Assembly: GCA_009784515.1 (NCBI GenBank)
Contig: WRBN01000003.1
Span: forward strand, 1 to 43,744
Direction of reading: 5' to 3'
Source of the DNA: Spirochaetaceae bacterium
GTDB taxonomy: Bacteria > Spirochaetota > Spirochaetia > WRBN01
DNA length: 43,744 nt
Shown: positions 40,617-43,744 of the stretch, piece after piece
Layout of the letters: the number at the start of each line of letters is the position of its first letter
Numbering within the stretch: the first letter of the stretch is position 1
Made by a program: the position numbers and the translations under genes
The notes under the pieces: model-generated
The model's database searches: none
Told to the model about the DNA's origin: nothing
The model's input: only the letters and a program-made list of their open reading frames with translations

Positions 40617-43397
40617 CTACAATAAATCGCGGCCTTTGCTGCCGTTGGCTGGACCTACTATGCCGCGCTCTTCCATTAGTTCGATAAGGCGGGCGGCACG
40701 GTTATAACCAATTTTTAAACGGCGCTGCAAATAGCTGGCACTGGCCTTTTTTTGCTCACGCACAATTTCGATGGCTTTATCAAATAAAGGGTCATCGGCA
40801 GCTTCCATATCTATATCGTCAGTGTCGTCATCAATAAAAATTTCATCATCAATGTAATCGGGCTCTCCCAACGAACGTACATAATCGGTTACTCTGTCAA
40901 CTTCTTCTTCGCTTAAAAAAGCCCCTTGCATACGTACAGGGAAGGGGCTCCAGCTGCTCACAAAAAGCATATCACCTTTACCAAGCAGCTGCTCGGCACC
41001 GCTAATATCTAAAATAATACGGCTATCTACTTTGCTGGCTACCATAAAGGCAATACGGCTAGGAAAGTTAGCTTTAATTAAACCGGTAATAACATCGGTG
41101 CTGGGGCGTTGCGTAGCCAAGATAAGGTGCATACCGGCGGCGCGGCTTTTAGCGGCTAAACGGGCAATACCCATCTCAAGCTCTTTACCACAGCTGGCCA
41201 TAAGGTCGGCAAACTCATCAATAATTACCACAATATAAGGCAGCGACTCTACCATTAAGTTATCATCTTTAATTTTTTTGTTGTAGCTTCGTATGTTTTT
41301 AACACCTAAACTATCTAGTAAATGGTAGCGGCGTTCCATCTCATAAATTAACCAGTTGATAGCTTGATTGGCATGTTTAGGCTCGGTGATAACTGGGGTT
41401 AAAAGGTGCGGTATATCGTTGTAAGGTTTAAGCTCTACCACTTTGGGGTCTATTAAAATAAGCCTTACATCACGCGGGCTGCGGGTATACAAAATAGAGC
41501 AAATAATATCGTTAATGCATACCGATTTACCTGCCCCTGTCGAGCCGGCTATGAGCAAGTGCGGGGTTTTAGCTAAATCGATAATTTGGCTGGCCCCTTC
41601 AATATCTTTACCTAAAGCTAAGGGAATATAATTTTTATTGCTATGTATTTCGGGCGAGGCAACAATTTCGCTAAAACTTACCAACGAGCGGCTTTTGTTG
41701 GGTATCTCTATCCCTACAGCTTGTTTGCCGGGAATAGGGGCAACAATACGCACCCGGCTAGCTGCTAGTCTAAAGGCAATATTATCACTTAAAGCTTCTA
41801 TACGCGAAAGCTTAACACCGGCCGAAGGCAGCAGCTCGAACATTGTAATAACCGGCCCTTTACGAATAGCAATTACTTCGGCTTCAATTTTAAATTCTTT
41901 TAAGGTGGCCTCTAATAACTTAGCTTTATTTTTTGTTTCATCGTCTATTTGCCAATAAGCGTTTTGCTGGTAATCATCTAGCAAACCCTTAATGGGCACA
42001 TCATAGCTGTAACTTTTTACATCTACGCTTTCAAAAGTGGCTATTTCGTCGTCGTCGTTTGTAGCCGTCGGTAGCTCTGTTTCATTTATGGCCTCTTGTT
42101 GTTGGCGGACATTATCAAAAACCGGTTCGTCTTCTAAATTTGTAGTAGTAACTTCGGGCTCTGTCTCACTAATGTTATCTAAATAAATTTCTTGGTTATT
42201 TTCGTTACTATAAGGTTCATCTTCATCGGTTTCTTCTAGGGTAATATGGTTATTAGCTAAAGGCTCTTCTTCATTAGACTTAATTTTAAAGGGGCTGTTT
42301 AGGGCTTCGTCAAGGCTGCTGGTAGCTCCTTCAATTATTTTAACTATTTGGGTATCTTCGCTTATCTCATTTTCGTCATCTAAATCGGTGGCTATTTGGT
42401 TTAAAGCGACGGTTTCTTCGGGACTTAGCAAGTTCCCGCGCAAATGCGGCGGCAAGCTATCATCGCTGCTTAAAATAGCAATAGCCGGGTCGGTTTCGTG
42501 CAGCCACTTGTTGGTACCACCTTCTTCTTCTAATTTGGCCTTTTGTTTTTTAAAGTCGTTTTCAATATTGATGGACGCAATATCAACAAGTGGAGGCTCG
42601 TCATCTTCGGCTTTATTAAGCTCGTTTAAAAATTCGGCATCGCTATTTAATTTTAGCTTATCGCCGGTAAGCAGTTGCTCAGCGTTTTCTTCACCGGTAA
42701 AAACTTCAGGCTGAGGAAATGCTACTGTTTTAATATCGTTAAACTGTTTATTGATTTGCTCCAGCTGGCTTTTTAGGCCCGAGCCCTCTCTGTAAAAAAT
42801 ACTACCAACTTCTTCCGATTGGTTATCATCTTGGTTAGGCGGTAACTCGATAGGTTTTAGCTCTTCGTAATTATTTGTTTTAGTTGTATTAATGTTATTA
42901 ACGTGTACTAATTCCGACCGTTCGTTATTAGCCTCAAAGCTGGTAGACTGCGCTAGCTTTAATATAATTATTAGCTCTATGGCAAAAAGAGCCATCAAAA
43001 CTAAAGGGACACCATTACGCGAAATATTTAGCAACTGTATTTCAAATAAGCTGGCGTTGTCGGCATCAAAAAGCAAAGTTTTTAAGAGTAAAGCTAAGGT
43101 AATAAAGGGGATAAAGCTAAAGTTAGCTAATAAAATACTTTCGGCAGTGGCTTTTTTGTTATAAAATAACCAACCTAAAGCGGCAAAGTAAAACGGTAGA
43201 TAAAAGGCGGCTATATGAAAACCTCGCAATAGCTGCGAAGCAAAACCAAAAGTGGCAAAACCCATAGAGGCTATAATTAAGGTTAAGAAAAAAAAGGCGG
43301 CAATAGCAAAAAAGGTTACCGCAAGGATATCATCTATATTATTACTTTTCACACTATTAGTATCGGGTAATTTTAGCTTGTATTTTAACAAAGCCAA
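40617..43397 (-). CDS. ftsK: DNA translocase FtsK
   Basis: 926 residues, TTG start. Four to five N-terminal membrane helices (about 25-150), a long acidic low-complexity linker (150-480), then the motor: Walker A GSTGAGKSV at about residue 615 and Walker B VVIIDEFADLM at about 720, with ATQRPSTDVITGLIKANFPSRIAF. The C-terminal winged-helix gamma domain (AIEIVREQKKASASYLQRRLKIGYNRAARLIELMEERGIVG) reads polar DNA signals and activates XerCD. It pumps DNA at the division septum. No ribosome site is seen before the TTG; the start is chosen because the frame begins there with a short polar lead to the helices. Confidence 0.95.
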   Translation of the reverse strand: MALLKYKLKLPDTNSVKSNNIDDILAVTFFAIAAFFFLTLIIASMGFATFGFASQLLRGFHIAAFYLPFYFAALGWLFYNKKATAESILLANFSFIPFITLALLLKTLLFDADNASLFEIQLLNISRNGVPLVLMALFAIELIIILKLAQSTSFEANNERSELVHVNNINTTKTNNYEELKPIELPPNQDDNQSEEVGSIFYREGSGLKSQLEQINKQFNDIKTVAFPQPEVFTGEENAEQLLTGDKLKLNSDAEFLNELNKAEDDEPPLVDIASINIENDFKKQKAKLEEEGGTNKWLHETDPAIAILSSDDSLPPHLRGNLLSPEETVALNQIATDLDDENEISEDTQIVKIIEGATSSLDEALNSPFKIKSNEEEPLANNHITLEETDEDEPYSNENNQEIYLDNISETEPEVTTTNLEDEPVFDNVRQQQEAINETELPTATNDDDEIATFESVDVKSYSYDVPIKGLLDDYQQNAYWQIDDETKNKAKLLEATLKEFKIEAEVIAIRKGPVITMFELLPSAGVKLSRIEALSDNIAFRLAASRVRIVAPIPGKQAVGIEIPNKSRSLVSFSEIVASPEIHSNKNYIPLALGKDIEGASQIIDLAKTPHLLIAGSTGAGKSVCINDIICSILYTRSPRDVRLILIDPKVVELKPYNDIPHLLTPVITEPKHANQAINWLIYEMERRYHLLDSLGVKNIRSYNKKIKDDNLMVESLPYIVVIIDEFADLMASCGKELEMGIARLAAKSRAAGMHLILATQRPSTDVITGLIKANFPSRIAFMVASKVDSRIILDISGAEQLLGKGDMLFVSSWSPFPVRMQGAFLSEEEVDRVTDYVRSLGEPDYIDDEIFIDDDTDDIDMEAADDPLFDKAIEIVREQKKASASYLQRRLKIGYNRAARLIELMEERGIVGPANGSKGRDLL

Positions 43398-43469
43398 TAA
43401 ATAGGTAAGTTATATAGTTTTAATAGCTAATTTTTTATTATATAAAAAAGTTTGAGTATTAATTTAAAT

Positions 43470-43499
43470 AAAAGCCCCTTTTTTATAAAAGGGGCTTTT
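43470..43499 (-). terminator. terminator after tRNA-Ala
   Basis: AAAAGCCCCTTTT, loop TTAT, AAAAGGGGCTTTT: a 13-bp perfect stem directly after the 3' end of the tRNA gene. Confidence 0.85.
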
Positions 43500-43500
43500 A

Positions 43501-43573
43501 TGGAGAATATCGGACTCGAACCGATCACCTGAAGCTTGCAAAGCTACCGCTCTACCAGATGAGCTAATTCCCC
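43501..43573 (-). tRNA. tRNA-Ala (anticodon TGC)
   Basis: 73 nt cloverleaf on the minus strand: acceptor GGGGAAT/ATTCTCC with the G3-U70 pair that specifies alanine, D arm GCTC/GAGC, anticodon loop TTTGCAA with TGC at 34-36, T arm ATCGG/CCGAT with TTCGAGT. The anticodon stem has one T-T mismatch (28-42). Discriminator A; CCA is not encoded. It has its own promoter and terminator. Confidence 0.95.
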
Positions 43574-43584
43574 TAACTTTACTA

Positions 43585-43613
43585 ACTTTACAGCTTATTG
43601 ATACTTTTGTCAA
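43585..43613 (-). promoter_or_regulatory. tRNA-Ala promoter
   Basis: Minus strand: TTGACA (43613-43608), 17-nt spacer, TAAAGT (43590-43585), 11 nt before the tRNA 5' end. Confidence 0.75.
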
Positions 43614-43663
43614 GAGTGAGCGCAGGGCTAGAGCATATAAAAGAAATATGGTAAAAAGGAGTA

Positions 43664-43744
43664 ATGGAAGAAGAGAAAAGAAATATATTAGAATATTTTA
43701 GGGTAATAGAAGACCCCAGAGTAAGCCGTAATAGAAAGTACCCA
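43664..43744 (+). mobile_element. ISAs1-family transposase, N-terminus (cut by the window end)
   Basis: 27 codons from an ATG with AAAAGGA upstream. ILEYFRVIEDPRVSRNRKYP is the N-terminal signature of ISAs1/H-repeat transposases (the segment before the DDE domain). The left tip of the element may be CAGGGCTAGAGC at 43623, only about 9 bp from the -35 box of tRNA-Ala. Whether the element is intact cannot be seen. Confidence 0.8.

Overview
The window looks like a piece of a chromosome from an anaerobic, host-associated spirochaete, probably a Treponema relative. The supports are: a phosphofructokinase of the group found in Treponema and Borrelia; several secreted proteins and lipoproteins with repeats; a TRAP transporter; a selenium operon; and a set of housekeeping genes (alr, pyrG, dnaG-rpoD, grpE-dnaK, mnmE, ftsK) that fits a bacterial chromosome rather than a plasmid or phage. 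The phylum is an inference from gene content; no rRNA is present to fix it.

Layout. 0-6 kb: a small lipoprotein, alanine racemase, an outer-membrane barrel protein, a DUF898-like membrane protein, a NeuB-type synthase and a secreted propeller-like protein. 6.0-9 kb: a decayed zone with a radC-like pseudogene, an acyl-CoA ligase and an IS1-type element reduced to about 355 bp. 9-16.2 kb: pepD, a GerMN protein, a type II restriction-modification pair and dnaG-rpoD. 16.3-20.7 kb: a JAMM/RadC-like gene divergent from a five-gene selenium operon (yedF, cysteine desulfurase, an unknown protein, DUF3343, selD). selD has an in-frame TGA at its active site and is itself a selenoprotein. 20.7-22.6 kb: small membrane paralogues and an LRR pseudogene. 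22.6-27 kb: rsmB-like, pfk and pyrG. 27.3-30.9 kb: a 1186-residue lipoprotein of alternating repeat modules. 31-34.5 kb: grpE-dnaK with a broken vapBC pair between them. 34.7-38.5 kb: a TRAP transporter (Q-M-P order) and an AraD-like protein that has lost its zinc ligands. 38.7-43.7 kb: a small membrane protein, an HMA-domain protein, mnmE, ftsK, tRNA-Ala and the start of an ISAs1-type transposase.

Two patterns run across the genes. First, eight genes (alr, neuB, radC-like, yedF, rsmB-like, pfk, pyrG and the 74-residue membrane protein) have a -35/N17/-10 promoter whose -10 box ends only 5-8 nt before the start codon, with no Shine-Dalgarno sequence: the signature of leaderless mRNAs. Second, a dispersed 24-bp palindrome (called R1 here; arms GGTACCTAT and ATAGTTACC) lies exactly 16 bp upstream of the -35 box of alr, fadD and rsmB-like. 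A diverged copy has the same 16-bp gap at the 74-residue membrane protein gene, and one copy sits 25 bp upstream of the araD-like promoter. This is what an activator site centred near -64 would look like; I do not recognise the regulator. A second, longer dispersed repeat (R2, about 140 bp, with a GNRA-capped hairpin) occurs downstream of plus-strand genes and at the edges of pseudogenes.
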